This document shows, one piece after another, positions 18,040 to 27,286 of a stretch of DNA of 64,000 nucleotides. The notes under the pieces were generated by a model. That model saw nothing but the letters and a program-made list of their open reading frames with translations. It had not been told where the DNA came from and made no database searches. Source of the stretch: Candidatus Siliceabacter maunaloa (GTDB lineage Bacteria; Actinomycetota; Thermoleophilia; Solirubrobacterales; Solirubrobacteraceae); the NCBI GenBank assembly GCA_024330185.1, contig JANDLV010000003.1, positions 81,066 to 145,065 of the forward strand, written 5' to 3'. Position 1 is the first letter of the stretch; every line of letters begins with the position of its first letter. Both the position numbers and the translations under genes were made by a program.

Positions 18040-19734
18040 ATGCGCCATCCAGCCAGCTCCCTACGCCTGTCCGACGTGCTGGCCGGCCGCGTCGCGCCCG
18101 CCGCACTGGTCGCCTTGGCCGCCTTCACCCTCGGCGCAGCGCTGGGCGCCGCCCACGTGCCCCCCGAGCGCGAGGTCGCCCAGCGCTATCTGGACGCCTG
18201 GCAGCGCGGCGACCACGCGACCATGCACGGCCTGCTGACGCCCGAGGCGCGACGCGCCGTCGGGCCGCAGGAGTTCCGGGCCGCCATCCGCGGCGCCGCG
18301 ACCACCGCCACGGCCACACGCCTGGAGTTCGACGACCTCGAGCTCGCCGACGGCACGGTCAGCGCCTCGGCCGCCGTGCCCACGCGGGTGTTCGGCGATC
18401 TGGCCCTCGAGGTGCGCCTGACGGTGGAGGAGGCCGACGGCGAGCAGCGCATCGCCTGGCGCCCCCACCACGCCTTCCCCGGCCTGCGCCCCGGTGAGCG
18501 CCTCTCGCGCGACACGCGGCTGCCCGAGCGCGGGGCCCTGCTGGCCCGCGACCGCACGCAGCTCGCCGCGGGGCCGCTGCGTACCTCGGAGCTCGGCGTG
18601 GCCGCGGCCCCGGTGGTCGGCGAGCTGGGCGCCATCCCGCGCGAGCGCGCCGACCGCCTGCGGGCCCTGGGCTGGCCGGCCGATGCGCAGGTCGGCGTCA
18701 GCGGGCTGGAGCGCGCCTTCGACGAGCGCGTGGCCGGCCGGCCCGGCGGCGATCTGCTGGCCGGCGAGCGCGTCCTGGCCTCCGCCCGGCCGAGCCCCGG
18801 AGAGGACGTGCGCACCTCGGTCTCCGTGGCGGTGCAGCAGGCCGCCGTCGAGGCGCTGGCCGGCCGCCTGGGCGCCATCGTGGCGCTCGATCCCGCGACC
18901 GGGGAGGTGCTGGCCAGCTCGGGCATCGGCCTGGAGGGGCTGCAGCCGCCCGGCTCCACCTTCAAGGTCGTCACGCTGGCCGGCGCCCTGGAGGCGGGGA
19001 TCACCGGGACCGACCGCCGCTACGAGCCGATGACCTCGGCCACGCTGGAGGGCGTAGAGCTGCAGAACGCCAACGGCGCGCTGTGCGGCGGGACCCTGCT
19101 GGAGACCTTCGCGCAGTCCTGCAACTCGGTCTACGCGCCGATGGGAGCGCAGCTCGGCGCTCAGCGTCTGGTCGAGGCGGCCGGGGACTTCGGCTTCAAC
19201 GCCCCGCCGGGCGTCGAAGGCGCCGCCGTATCCACCCTCCCGCCGGCGGGCGAGATCGGCGACGACCTGGCGGTGGGCGCCACCGCCATCGGCCAGGGTC
19301 GTGTGCAGGCGACGGCGTTGCAGATGGCGCTGGTCTCGGCCGTCATCGCGCGCGGGGGAGTGCTGCCCCGGGCCAGCTTCGAGGTCGGCGGCTCGGGCGT
19401 CGAGGGCGAGCGCACCATGCCTGCCGAGGTCGCGCGGACCGTCGAGCGGCTGATGGTCGCCGTCGTGGAGGAGGGCACCGGCGGCGCCGCGGCCATCCCC
19501 GGGGTGCGCGTGGCCGGCAAGACGGGCACGGCCGAGCTGCGCGCCACCCAGGGCGAGTGCCCACCCGTGTGCGGCAGCGACCCCACCGACACCAGCGCCT
19601 GGTTCCTCGCCCACGCGCCGGCCGGGGACCCCGAGGTCGCGGTGGCCGCGCTGCTGGTGCAGGGCGGCAGCGGCGGGGAGACCGCTGCGCCCGCCGCCGC
19701 GGAGGTGCTGCGCGCGGCGCTGGAGACGGAGTAG
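18040..19734 (+). CDS. Penicillin-binding protein (transpeptidase) with NTF2-like domain
   Basis: 564 residues, anchored by one N-terminal helix (APAALVALAAFTLGAALGAA). Residues ~45-150 form an NTF2/MecA-N-like fold (AQRYLDAWQRGDHATMHGLL). A dimerisation region follows, then a transpeptidase domain with SxxK in PPGSTFKVV, SxN in AQSCNSVY and KTG in AGKTGTAEL. It cross-links peptidoglycan and is beta-lactam sensitive. It is shorter than PbpA/FtsI but has all three motifs. The start ATG at 18040 is 20 residues ahead of the helix. Followed by a repeat array at 19738-19876. Confidence 0.9.
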   Translation: MRHPASSLRLSDVLAGRVAPAALVALAAFTLGAALGAAHVPPEREVAQRYLDAWQRGDHATMHGLLTPEARRAVGPQEFRAAIRGAATTATATRLEFDDLELADGTVSASAAVPTRVFGDLALEVRLTVEEADGEQRIAWRPHHAFPGLRPGERLSRDTRLPERGALLARDRTQLAAGPLRTSELGVAAAPVVGELGAIPRERADRLRALGWPADAQVGVSGLERAFDERVAGRPGGDLLAGERVLASARPSPGEDVRTSVSVAVQQAAVEALAGRLGAIVALDPATGEVLASSGIGLEGLQPPGSTFKVVTLAGALEAGITGTDRRYEPMTSATLEGVELQNANGALCGGTLLETFAQSCNSVYAPMGAQLGAQRLVEAAGDFGFNAPPGVEGAAVSTLPPAGEIGDDLAVGATAIGQGRVQATALQMALVSAVIARGGVLPRASFEVGGSGVEGERTMPAEVARTVERLMVAVVEEGTGGAAAIPGVRVAGKTGTAELRATQGECPPVCGSDPTDTSAWFLAHAPAGDPEVAVAALLVQGGSGGETAAPAAAEVLRAALETE

Positions 19735-19737
19735 GAG

Positions 19738-19876
19738 TTTCGCCTTCGGTCTCCGGACCCGGAGAATAAGGCTTTCGCCTTCGGTCCTCTCAAGTTCGGA
19801 CAGAAGGGTTTCGCCTTCGGTCCTCTCAAGTTCGGACCTACGGCGACGTTAGTTAGACAGACCTCCGGCGACGTCA
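19738..19876. repeat. Interspersed repeat array, three units (TTTCGCCTTCGG...)
   Basis: The 28-base unit beginning TTTCGCCTTCGGTCC and ending AAGTTCGGA is present exactly at 19773-19800 and 19809-19836, with a truncated copy at 19738-19757. It is followed by C(C)T(A/C)CGGCGACGT at 19837 and 19862. Each unit can fold as AAGGC-loop-GCCTT and GGTCC-loop-GGACC hairpins. A fourth unit is at 40241-40283. In both places the trailing GACGTCA provides or touches the stop codon of a minus-strand gene. It may act as an mRNA-end structure. Confidence 0.75.
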
Positions 19877-20476
19877 GACGTCGAGGCTGATTTCGGCCTC
19901 GACCGGGTCGGTCTCCGGGCCCTCGATGATGAGCTCGAAGGGCCGGTTCTGCAGCGACGAGATCGGGACCTTGAAGAGGATGAGCGCGCCGCCGATGGGC
20001 CCCTCGTCAGCGGGGCTGCCCACCGGCGGGAAGACGTCCCCGGGGGCCACGAGCACCGGTTCCTCCACCGGCCAGTCGAACTGGTTCTCGGGGCCCAGCG
20101 GGAGCGGGAAGAACTCGTTCTCCTGGCTGTCGAGGACCTCGAACTCGGTCGCGGTGGGCTGCGGCTGGTCGCTGGGGTTGTTGGCCCGCAGGAAGATCGC
20201 GAACCACGCCTCGCCGGGCTCGAGATCCTGGCGCCCCGCCGGGAGCCCGCTCAGGTAGGGCTGGTCGGCGGGGTCGGAGGGATTGAGCTGTCGCGAGACC
20301 TGCACCTGGTACTGCAGCTCGCTGAGGTCGACGTAGAGGCCCTCCGTCTCGGCCTCGAGGACCTGGTCGGGCCGACCGCAGGCGGCGAGGGCCATGGCGG
20401 CCAGCGCCACGAGCAACAGGAGGACGGGGCGGCGCAGGCGCATCGAGCCGGTCAGTCTACGGAGCCGTGGGCTCAC
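19874..20476 (-). CDS. Secreted lipoprotein, unknown function
   Basis: The signal peptide and lipobox are RPVLLLLVALAAMALAAC. The mature part has a DUF4352-like beta-rich look (AWFAIFLRANNPSDQPQPTA, FELIIEGP), suggesting an immunoglobulin-like extracellular domain. GTG at 20476 overlaps the stop of the upstream SRPBCC gene (GTGA), while ATG at 20443 gives a shorter n-region; both are plausible and I used the coupled one. Its TGA lies in the repeat element. Confidence 0.75.
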   Translation of the reverse strand: MSPRLRRLTGSMRLRRPVLLLLVALAAMALAACGRPDQVLEAETEGLYVDLSELQYQVQVSRQLNPSDPADQPYLSGLPAGRQDLEPGEAWFAIFLRANNPSDQPQPTATEFEVLDSQENEFFPLPLGPENQFDWPVEEPVLVAPGDVFPPVGSPADEGPIGGALILFKVPISSLQNRPFELIIEGPETDPVEAEISLDV

Positions 20477-21009
20477 ACGTGCGCGTCGAAGCGGAACGCG
20501 CTGGCCGGCTTGCGCGGGCCGCCGGCGATGGTGGCCCGCGTGCCGCGGTCGCGGTCATCCTCGGCGATCGCGCGCAGGCGGCGCAGCGCCCTGCCCCAGC
20601 CGCGCTTGGCCCATGCCCTCTGGCCGAGCGCCTCGGAGAGGCGATCGGTGGCGGTGGCGGCAGCGGTCTGCGCGGTGACCTCGACGCGCGTCACCCCGTC
20701 CGCGCCGCTCTCGAGCGACCAGACGGTCGTCGAGCTGATGCCGTTGAACATGCCACCACGGCCCCGGGCCACGATCCGCCGCGGCGGATCGACCTCGACC
20801 AGCGCCATGTCCGCCCAGCCGTAGCGGGTGAGGCGCCGGGTGCCCTTGAAGCGCGCTCCCGCTCCCGTGCCGTAGCTGTCCTCGCGCGTCAGACGCCAGT
20901 CCGTGAGGAAGTGGTCGCAGAACTCGGGGTGGTTGGCCACGTCGGCGAGGTAGTCGAACAGCTCCTCACGTGGCCTGGCGATGTCGATCGAGACGGTCAC
21001 GGGGTTCAT
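20473..21009 (-). CDS. SRPBCC-family protein
   Basis: 178 residues of the START/Bet v 1-like fold: VTVSIDIARPREELFDYLADVANHPEF, GTGAGARFKGTR, DMALVEVDPPRRIVARGRGG, TTVWSLE...TRVEVTAQ. These proteins bind small hydrophobic ligands or act as polyketide cyclases; the ligand is unknown. The C-terminus is Arg-rich. Coupled to the downstream lipoprotein gene by GTGA. Confidence 0.82.
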   Translation of the reverse strand: MNPVTVSIDIARPREELFDYLADVANHPEFCDHFLTDWRLTREDSYGTGAGARFKGTRRLTRYGWADMALVEVDPPRRIVARGRGGMFNGISSTTVWSLESGADGVTRVEVTAQTAAATATDRLSEALGQRAWAKRGWGRALRRLRAIAEDDRDRGTRATIAGGPRKPASAFRFDAHV

Positions 21010-21042
21010 GGCGCCCGCCTAAGTCTATGTCGGCGCGGGAGC

Positions 21043-21336
21043 TCAGGCCGCGCGGCGCAGACGCACCGTGAGTCCGTGCTCGCCATGGCGCACCAGGCGC
21101 GTGGCCCGGGGCTGGTCGCGGCGCAGAACCCGGCACAGCTCGCACACCACGAAATCACTGCGCGACAGGCCTGCGGAACCCGCAGGGCCCTCGTACAGGT
21201 GCACCCGCTCGCCGACCAGCGGCGTGCGCCCGCAGTCGTCGCAGCGGCGGCGACCCGCCTCCAGCGCGCCCACGCCCTTGCGCAACAGCTCGCGCTCGAG
21301 GTCGGCCTCGTCGATGGTGGCGTCGGCGGTCCGCAT
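21043..21336 (-). CDS. Small protein with two CxxC knuckles
   Basis: 97 residues with CDDCGRTPLVGERVHLYEG and VCELCRVLRRDQ, a likely four-Cys zinc site. The N-terminus is acidic and helical (TIDEADLERELLRKG) and the C-terminus is RATRLVRHGEHGLTVRLRR. No family name is recognised; similar short zinc-ribbon proteins occur near FHA genes in actinobacteria. It is divergent from the FHA gene, with about 110 bases between the starts. Confidence 0.7.
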   Translation of the reverse strand: MRTADATIDEADLERELLRKGVGALEAGRRRCDDCGRTPLVGERVHLYEGPAGSAGLSRSDFVVCELCRVLRRDQPRATRLVRHGEHGLTVRLRRAA

Positions 21337-21446
21337 GGCGGCAAGGTTCGCCGTGCGACGGCGGACTCCTGCGGCGCTGCGGTTTGCGCTTCGCGGCGCT
21401 CGTCAGGTACGGTTGCACCCCCCAGGTCGCGGAGGGAGAGAGCCTC

Positions 21447-22025
21447 ATGCTGGATTCACTCGTGTCGGGCACGCTCGCCGGCACCGGATCGTTCCGTTGT
21501 CAGCGCTGTGGTCATGTCGTCACGCTGGCCGCCCCCCAGGAGACGCTGCCCGAGTGCCCGGGCTGCGGTGCCCAGAGCTTCGAGCGCGCCTCGCTGTTCG
21601 GGCCCACGCGCTTCCCGCGCGCCGAGCCCCACGAGCCGGCGGAGGACACCGCCTGGCTGGGGGCCGCGCGCGGAGAGGTCACCGCCCCCGGGGTGCACAT
21701 CGCCTGGCAGGACCACGGCACGATCCATGTCGTCGCGCTCGACAAGGAATGGACGAGGATGGGCCGCAGCCTGGCCGCCGACGTTCGCTTCGATGACCCG
21801 ACCGTGTCGCGACGCCATGCGCTGGTAGTGCGCGGCCCCGACGGCGTGCGGGTCCTCGACGACCGCTCGCTCAACGGCGTCTTCGTCAACGGGCAGCGGG
21901 TCGAGTCGCGCGCCCTGGCCGACGGCGACGACCTTGTGGTGGGCCGCTACCACCTGCACGTCCTGGAGGTCACCGAGGTCGACCTCACCATACGCGGTGG
22001 CGCACCGCACGTCTCGGCCGGCTAG
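21447..22025 (+). CDS. Zinc-ribbon/FHA domain protein
   Basis: 193 codons. The N-terminal zinc ribbon is FRCQRCGHVV...LPECPGCGAQSF. The C-terminal FHA domain has MGRSLAADVRFDDPTVSRRHALV, VLDDRSLNGVFVNGQRV and LVVGRYHLHV, with the Arg, Ser and Asn residues that bind phosphothreonine. It would recruit a Ser/Thr-kinase substrate. Start ATG at 21447 with a strong GGAGGGAG six to fifteen bases upstream. The parA gene follows. Confidence 0.9.
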   Translation: MLDSLVSGTLAGTGSFRCQRCGHVVTLAAPQETLPECPGCGAQSFERASLFGPTRFPRAEPHEPAEDTAWLGAARGEVTAPGVHIAWQDHGTIHVVALDKEWTRMGRSLAADVRFDDPTVSRRHALVVRGPDGVRVLDDRSLNGVFVNGQRVESRALADGDDLVVGRYHLHVLEVTEVDLTIRGGAPHVSAG

Positions 22026-22102
22026 TGGCGACATTCGAGGTACGCACCGTTCCGGCGGCCGCCGAAAGCGGATGAGCCGGCGCCGGCGGTAGCCTGACCG
22101 CC

Positions 22103-22894
22103 ATGGGCGTCGTAATCGCCGTGCTCTCGCAGAAGGGCGGGACCGGGAAGACCACCACGGTCCGCACGCTGGCCGACGTGCTGCGGCGCGTCAGCCTCGA
22201 CGTGCTGGCCGTCGATCTCGATCCGCAGGGCAACCTGTCGGACTACTTCGACGTCGACCCCGAAGCCTCGCCGACCATCGCCGACGTGCTGGCCGGACGG
22301 GCCGCGGCCGCCGGGGCCGTACACGGGGGCGTCATCCCGTCCAACCTCCAGCTCGCCGAGGCCGAGCTGGCCATCGCCGGGAAGATGGGCCGCGAGCTCA
22401 TCCTGCGCAAGGCGCTCAAGGATGTGCGGGAACGCCACGACGTGGTCCTCATCGACTGCCCGCCCAACCTGGGCCTGCTGACCGTCAACGCGCTCGTGGC
22501 CGCCGACCACGCGCTGCTCACCGCCGAGGCGCAGTACTTCGCGCTGCAGGGCGTGGAGCAGGCGCTGGAGGTCATCACCCTGGCCCGCGACGGGCTCAAC
22601 CCCGATCTCGAGTGGCTCGGCGTGGTGTTCACCATCGCCGACCTGCGCACGAAGCACTCGCGTGAGGCGCTGGCGTCGCTGCGCGAGCACGTCGGAGGCA
22701 AGCTCTTCACCGCCAGCATCCGCCAGTCGATCGCCTACGCCGAGTCGGCGGAGCGCGCCGTGTCGATCCTCGACCACCGCCCCGACCTGGGAGCCGACTA
22801 CGTCGCGCTGGCCGAGGAGGTCCTCGACCGCCTCGGGCTCGCCTCGTCGCGCCGTCGCGTTCGCTCGCTCGCCGAGGAGATGGCGGCGGCGTGA
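22103..22894 (+). CDS. ParA/Soj-family ATPase
   Basis: 263 residues. The deviant Walker A is LSQKGGTGKTTTVRTLAD, the A' motif is VLAVDLDPQGNLSDYF and Walker B is DVVLIDCPPNLGLLTVNAL. A full-length dimerising ParA, but no ParB gene or parS site is visible in the window, so it is probably an orphan used in chromosome or cargo positioning. The stop overlaps the next start (GTGA), coupling it to the L,D-transpeptidase. Confidence 0.9.
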   Translation: MGVVIAVLSQKGGTGKTTTVRTLADVLRRVSLDVLAVDLDPQGNLSDYFDVDPEASPTIADVLAGRAAAAGAVHGGVIPSNLQLAEAELAIAGKMGRELILRKALKDVRERHDVVLIDCPPNLGLLTVNALVAADHALLTAEAQYFALQGVEQALEVITLARDGLNPDLEWLGVVFTIADLRTKHSREALASLREHVGGKLFTASIRQSIAYAESAERAVSILDHRPDLGADYVALAEEVLDRLGLASSRRRVRSLAEEMAAA

Positions 22895-23634
22895 GCCTGC
22901 GCGTCACCCCCCTGGTCCTCCTGCTGCTCGTCGCCGGCGCCCTGGCGGGGTGCGGCGGAGACGACGGGGCCCCCGCGCTCATCCGCCCCATGCCCGCCGC
23001 CCGGGTGGCGGCGCCCGAGCGCGCGGCGGCGACCCCCGCGCCCGTCTCGGCGCGCCTGACCCGGCCGACGATGCTCCGCGACGAGCCCGGCGGCAGGATG
23101 CTCACCCGCCTGACCAGGCGCACCGAGTTCGACGGCGCGACGGTACTGGCCGTGGCCCGCCGCGAGGGCGACTGGCTGGGGGTGCGCGCCCCCGAGCGGC
23201 CCAACGGGCAGCTGGCCTGGATCCCCGCTGACGCGGCGAAGCTCGAGCGTCAGCCCTACCGGCTGCGGGTCGATCTATCAAGGCGCGAGCTGGTGGTCCT
23301 GGACACCGGCGACGAGGAGGTGGTGCTGCGCGCACCCGTGGCCGTCGGCCGGCCCGGGAACGACACGCCAACCGGTACCTTCGGCGTCACCGACCGTCTC
23401 GAGCCCGAGAACGCCGCGGGGCCCTACGGCTGCTGCATCCTGGCCCTGTCGGGCCGCCAGCCCAACCTCGCCCCGGGCTGGGTGGGTGGCGACCGCCTGG
23501 CCATCCACGCGACCACGGACGTGGCCTCGGTGGGCACCGCCGCCAGCGGCGGCTGCCCGCGCGCCACGAACGAGACGATGCGCGAGCTGATGGAGATCAT
23601 CCCGCTCGGCGCGCCGGTCAAGATCGTGGACTGA
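22891..23634 (+). CDS. L,D-transpeptidase (YkuD) lipoprotein with SH3-like domain
   Basis: 247 residues. The lipobox is LLLVAGALAGCGG, then an Ala/Pro-rich linker, then an SH3b-like region (TMLRDEPGGRMLTRL...WLGVRAPERPNGQLAWIP). The YkuD catalytic domain includes RPGNDTPTGTFGVTDRL and the His/Ser/Cys motif LAIHATTD...SGGCPRATN. It forms 3-3 cross-links in peptidoglycan outside the membrane. GTG start overlapping the ParA stop. Confidence 0.9.
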   Translation: MSLRVTPLVLLLLVAGALAGCGGDDGAPALIRPMPAARVAAPERAAATPAPVSARLTRPTMLRDEPGGRMLTRLTRRTEFDGATVLAVARREGDWLGVRAPERPNGQLAWIPADAAKLERQPYRLRVDLSRRELVVLDTGDEEVVLRAPVAVGRPGNDTPTGTFGVTDRLEPENAAGPYGCCILALSGRQPNLAPGWVGGDRLAIHATTDVASVGTAASGGCPRATNETMRELMEIIPLGAPVKIVD

Positions 23635-23637
23635 GAG

Positions 23638-23668
23638 CCGGCCGCGGCCGCGGCCGCGGCCGCGGCCA
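23638..23668. repeat. GGCCGC tandem repeat
   Basis: About five perfect GGCCGC hexamers immediately after the L,D-transpeptidase stop, followed by imperfect GC-rich inverted sequence to about 23705. It can form a very stable hairpin and may serve as an intrinsic-like mRNA end, though no T-tract follows. Confidence 0.7.
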
Positions 23669-23782
23669 CGAGCGCGGCCGAGGCCGCCTGCCGGCGGCCT
23701 GGCGCCTCCTTCACAGATCCCAACATCCGTGGCGCAGGATGTTACGCAGTGGTGAACGCATGCCCATCTACGAGAGGAACCC

Positions 23783-24469
23783 ATGCGACGCACCATGACT
23801 GTGATCCTCGCCGTCGGCGCCCTGGGCATCACTGCCTGTGGCGACGACGAGGAGGAGACGACTGCACCCCCCGCCGACAGCGGGGCCACCGAGATGGCCG
23901 AGCCGGCCCAGCCGGAGCCCGTCGCCGACATCGAGATGCTGACCGGCGTGGACACCGCGGTCGCGCTGGACGCCGGCTTCGTGGAGGCACTCGAGAGCCT
24001 CGAGCTGACACCCGCTCCTGTCGGCGATGGCGAGATCACCGAGGAGGGCTCGGCCGTGTTCCCGATCACCGGGGGCAACGTGACCTACTTCGAGCCCGGC
24101 ACCGTGAGCCCGTACGTCCAGGGCCTGGTCGAGCACGAGGGCTCGGGCCTGAGCCTGACCTCCGCCGACGGCACCGTGGTCGAGCTGACCGACTTCGAGG
24201 TCGACCCCGGCGCGTCCGAGCTGACCGGCACCGTGACGGCCGACGGCGAGGTCGCCGCCGAGTCCGCCCCGCTGTTCTTCCTGGACGGTGGGACGCTCGA
24301 GCCGCTGGAGGTCATGGAGGCCGACGGCACCGCCGTGCTCCAGGGCACGACCGTCGAGCTCAAGGCCGAGGCCGCCGAGCTGCTCAACGACACGTTCGGC
24401 GTCGACGCCCTCGAGGAGGGCCTGACCATCGGCGTCGCGACCATCACGGTCGAGCTGCCCGAGGGTTAG
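23783..24469 (+). CDS. Secreted lipoprotein, function unknown
   Basis: 228 residues. The lipobox is ILAVGALGITACGD, then an acidic Thr/Pro/Glu linker. Two related halves may be seen: DAGFVEALESLELTPAPVGDG...YFEPGTVSPYVQG and GTTVELKAEAAELLNDTFG. The sequence is beta-rich with Gly turns (VFPITGGNVTYF, PLFFLDGGTLEPL). It resembles a family of actinobacterial surface lipoproteins without assigned function. A GAGAGG ribosome site lies 8 bases before the ATG. Confidence 0.75.
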   Translation: MRRTMTVILAVGALGITACGDDEEETTAPPADSGATEMAEPAQPEPVADIEMLTGVDTAVALDAGFVEALESLELTPAPVGDGEITEEGSAVFPITGGNVTYFEPGTVSPYVQGLVEHEGSGLSLTSADGTVVELTDFEVDPGASELTGTVTADGEVAAESAPLFFLDGGTLEPLEVMEADGTAVLQGTTVELKAEAAELLNDTFGVDALEEGLTIGVATITVELPEG

Positions 24470-24700
24470 GCCTCGCGACAGAGCAAATGCGAGGTTGGGG
24501 TGCCGGATCGTGGATGCCCAGGGCCACACGATTCCGCCGTCGATACCGGTCGTATCGACAAGGAATCGGGTGGCTTTGGGCGCCGCGAGACGGTGCCCCG
24601 ACCCCGCAGTTGCTCTGTCGTGGGCTCTTAGCCCGGTCGTGTCCCGTCCCCGGTCCCAGGGGCCGGGGGCGGTCTCTCACGGCGACGCCGTCCAGCGGCC
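24470..24700. other. Intergenic, nothing recognised
   Basis: 231 bases after the lipoprotein stop with lower coding quality; no tRNA, repeat or gene is visible. Confidence 0.4.
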
Positions 24701-25447
24701 TCAGCCCGCCGGCGCCGCGCCGGGCGGCAGCGTCGCCGGGTCGCGGGCGGCCTGGCCGGCGACCCCCGACACCAGCGCGACGGCGGCCGCCGCTCCCACG
24801 ACGAGCCCGGCCTGGACCGCCAGCGCCAACGCGCTCGGGCTCATGCCCGCGCTTGCCAGCCCTGCCAGGGCGCCGGCGCACAGACCGGCCAGGACCGCGC
24901 GCGGCGATGGCCCGGCGCCACCGGCACGCCGACGCACGATGGCCGCCACGCCCAGCACCGCGGCGGCGACCACAGCCCACACGATCGCCCGCTGCGCGGC
25001 GTACGGGCCGAGGCGCTCGCCCAGCGCGCCCAGCCATTGCCCGGACCATGCTGCAAGCGCACCGTCGATATCCCCCTTGGGCCGTGCGTCGGCGATGGGC
25101 CGGGTCAGCGCAGCGCCGAGCGCTCCTGCCAGGGTCGCGCCCGCCACCAGGGCGGCCCCCAGCGATAGCGCCGTCGGGGCGGGTGCCAGCCCGGGCGGGA
25201 CCGGCGCCGGATCGGCAGGTCGCGGGACGGCGCCCGAGACCGTCGACTCGCCGAGGACCGCGTGCAGGTACTCGCAGAGCCACGAGCACCGGGATGACGT
25301 GCACGTCGGGACGTCCCAGCGCGCGCTCGATCTCGAGGTCGCTGGTACCAGCGCTTGCTCTGGGCCGAGCGGCGGTCGTACCAGGCGATCTGCTCCTCCA
25401 GGCGCGCCCAGGCGCCGGGGAGCGGATCCCCCGTGGCGCTGATCTGC
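24701..25447 (-). pseudogene. Decayed gene mosaic: SLATT/DUF4231-like and TIR-like fragments plus membrane segments
   Basis: Reading the minus strand from 25447, one frame gives DPLPGAWARLEEQIAWYDRR and SAQSKRWYQ, like the start of DUF4231/SLATT effector membrane proteins. A second frame then gives LEIERALGRPDVHVIPVLVA, like the strand C region of TIR domains. A third gives a long Ala-rich frame with about four membrane helices (LSLGAALVAGATLAGALGAAL, AIVWAVVAAAVLGVAAIV, AVLAGLCAGALAGLASAG, LVVGAAAAVALVSGVAG) ending at 24701. No single frame is intact. It may be the wreck of a defence-type membrane effector. Weak similarity; low confidence. Confidence 0.35.
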
Positions 25448-25726
25448 ACCGGATGCGATGCTCGGTTCGACGACCGAGTCCATATCGCACGACGCTACAC
25501 CGATCGTGGAGAGGATGTCCAGGGTTGGGTGGGCGTTCCTCCCAGACCGTAAAGCAGAGCTTTGGCATTACGCGACCGGTCGTGCTACAGCTTGCAGCGG
25601 TGAGGACGGCCACGCGCAGGACGGCCAGGGACGGGCTGGGGAACCGAGCTGAGCTTCTCTTCACGACTCGCTTCGAGCCGCGCTGGCGATGAGCACCCGC
25701 GGCGGCGCCCATCCGGTGGACGGCCG

Positions 25727-27286
25727 ATGAGCAACGGCGGTCGTGATCAGCCAGCCCCGGCGAGGAGCTCGCGCGACGACCTGGCGGGAGCCGGGTGGAC
25801 GTGCCACAGCCCGGGGACCTTCAAGGCCTTCGTCCCCAACAGGCCGCCCCTCGCCTGGCTGAATCCGCGGACCCTCTGGGAGTCGCGCAACGACACGGTC
25901 GCCGAGAAGCTCGGGGACCCTGTCAACGACCTGCGGCGTGCCTGGGTCGCGGCGGCCCTCGGTCGCGACGGCGCGAGCCTCGCCATCGACCGGACCGGCG
26001 GCGGCGATGTCTCGTTCCTGGTCGTGGGGGACCCCGGCGAGGGGGACGCCTCGCAGTGGGCGACCGTGCCCGCGCTGAAGTCGGTGTGGGACGACGCCGG
26101 GTTCATGGTGCTGGCCAGCGACGTGATCTATCCCGCCGGCGACGTCGACCAGTACGAGGAGAAGCTCTACAGACCCTACCGCGACTTCATCGGGCCGATC
26201 TACGCGATACCCGGCAACCACGACTGGTACGACGAGCTGTACGGCTTCATGTTCCACCTCTGCGGGCTCGAGGACAGAGCGGCGCCGCAGTGGACCTTCA
26301 CGCAGGGCATGCCCCGGTGGAAGCGGCACCTGCAGCGCGTCCTGTGGCGAAGGCCGCGCCGGCCATCCGCCACCGCCGCGGCGGTGCGGGAGTCCTGGCG
26401 CCCGCGCGACTCGCAGCGGTCGGGCCAGCGCACCCCCTACTGGGCGATCGAGACCGAGCACCTGCGCATCGTCGGCATCGACACCGGCATCCGCGGGGAC
26501 ATCGACCGCGATCAGGGACGGTGGCTGCGCGAGGTCTCCCGGGATCCCGGCCGGCCGAAGATCCTCATCACCGGCAAGCCGATCTACGCCGACAACGAGT
26601 ACCACCCCGGCCCGATCGAGGGCGGGGGGACCGTCGACGGGATCGTCCGCGCCCCCGAGCACGGCTACCTCGCCGCGATCGGCGGCGACATCCACAACTA
26701 CCAGCGCTATCCGGTCGACGTCGGGGGCGGGCGGGTGATCCAGTACGTCGTCTGCGGCGGTGGCGGCGCGTTCATGCACGAGACCCACAAGATCCCGCGC
26801 ATCGACCTGCCCGGGGTGGATGAGGAGGACTTCGTCTGCTACCCGCGCCGGGGCGACTCGCTGTCGCTCTTCAGCAAGCTCTACGACCGCAGGCTCGGGC
26901 TCGCACGTGGGTACTTCGAGATCCGCCCCGACGAGGCCTCGATCCTGATGGGGGAGCGGCTGGGCATCGAACCCGAGCGCGACGGCGACCGGCGCACCAT
27001 CGTGCCGCCGCGCGCCCGGCGCGCCGCGGAGAAGATCCTGCCGCTCCCCGGGCGGGCACGCGGGCCGCTGCACGCGCTCTCCTCGGTCTTCTTCGACTGG
27101 AACGACCCACCCATGTTCAAGAGCTTCCTGCGCGTGGACGTCGGGGACGGCGCGCTGCGCATCCGCTGCCTGGCCGCCACGGGCTGCCTCGAGCACGAGG
27201 CCGACCCCCCGGTCGAGGACGAGGTTGTGGCGCATCGCGAGGACGACGGCGCCTGGGGGTGGCGCCGGGTGGAGCCCAGTGGTTGA
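25727..27286 (+). CDS. Calcineurin-like metallophosphoesterase
   Basis: 519 residues. The metal-site motifs are VVGDPGEGD (where GDxH is usual), ASDVIYPAGDVDQYEEK, IPGNHDWYD and, later, ITGKPIY...AIGGDIHNYQRYP. The N-terminal ~95 residues (PGTFKAFVPNRPPLAWLNPRTLW) and C-terminal ~120 residues are extra. No signal peptide, so probably cytoplasmic. Similar long metallophosphoesterases occur next to GMC/patatin/alpha-beta hydrolase clusters in other bacteria; here that cluster is on the opposite strand 2 kb away. The substrate is unknown. Confidence 0.85.
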   Translation: MSNGGRDQPAPARSSRDDLAGAGWTCHSPGTFKAFVPNRPPLAWLNPRTLWESRNDTVAEKLGDPVNDLRRAWVAAALGRDGASLAIDRTGGGDVSFLVVGDPGEGDASQWATVPALKSVWDDAGFMVLASDVIYPAGDVDQYEEKLYRPYRDFIGPIYAIPGNHDWYDELYGFMFHLCGLEDRAAPQWTFTQGMPRWKRHLQRVLWRRPRRPSATAAAVRESWRPRDSQRSGQRTPYWAIETEHLRIVGIDTGIRGDIDRDQGRWLREVSRDPGRPKILITGKPIYADNEYHPGPIEGGGTVDGIVRAPEHGYLAAIGGDIHNYQRYPVDVGGGRVIQYVVCGGGGAFMHETHKIPRIDLPGVDEEDFVCYPRRGDSLSLFSKLYDRRLGLARGYFEIRPDEASILMGERLGIEPERDGDRRTIVPPRARRAAEKILPLPGRARGPLHALSSVFFDWNDPPMFKSFLRVDVGDGALRIRCLAATGCLEHEADPPVEDEVVAHREDDGAWGWRRVEPSG

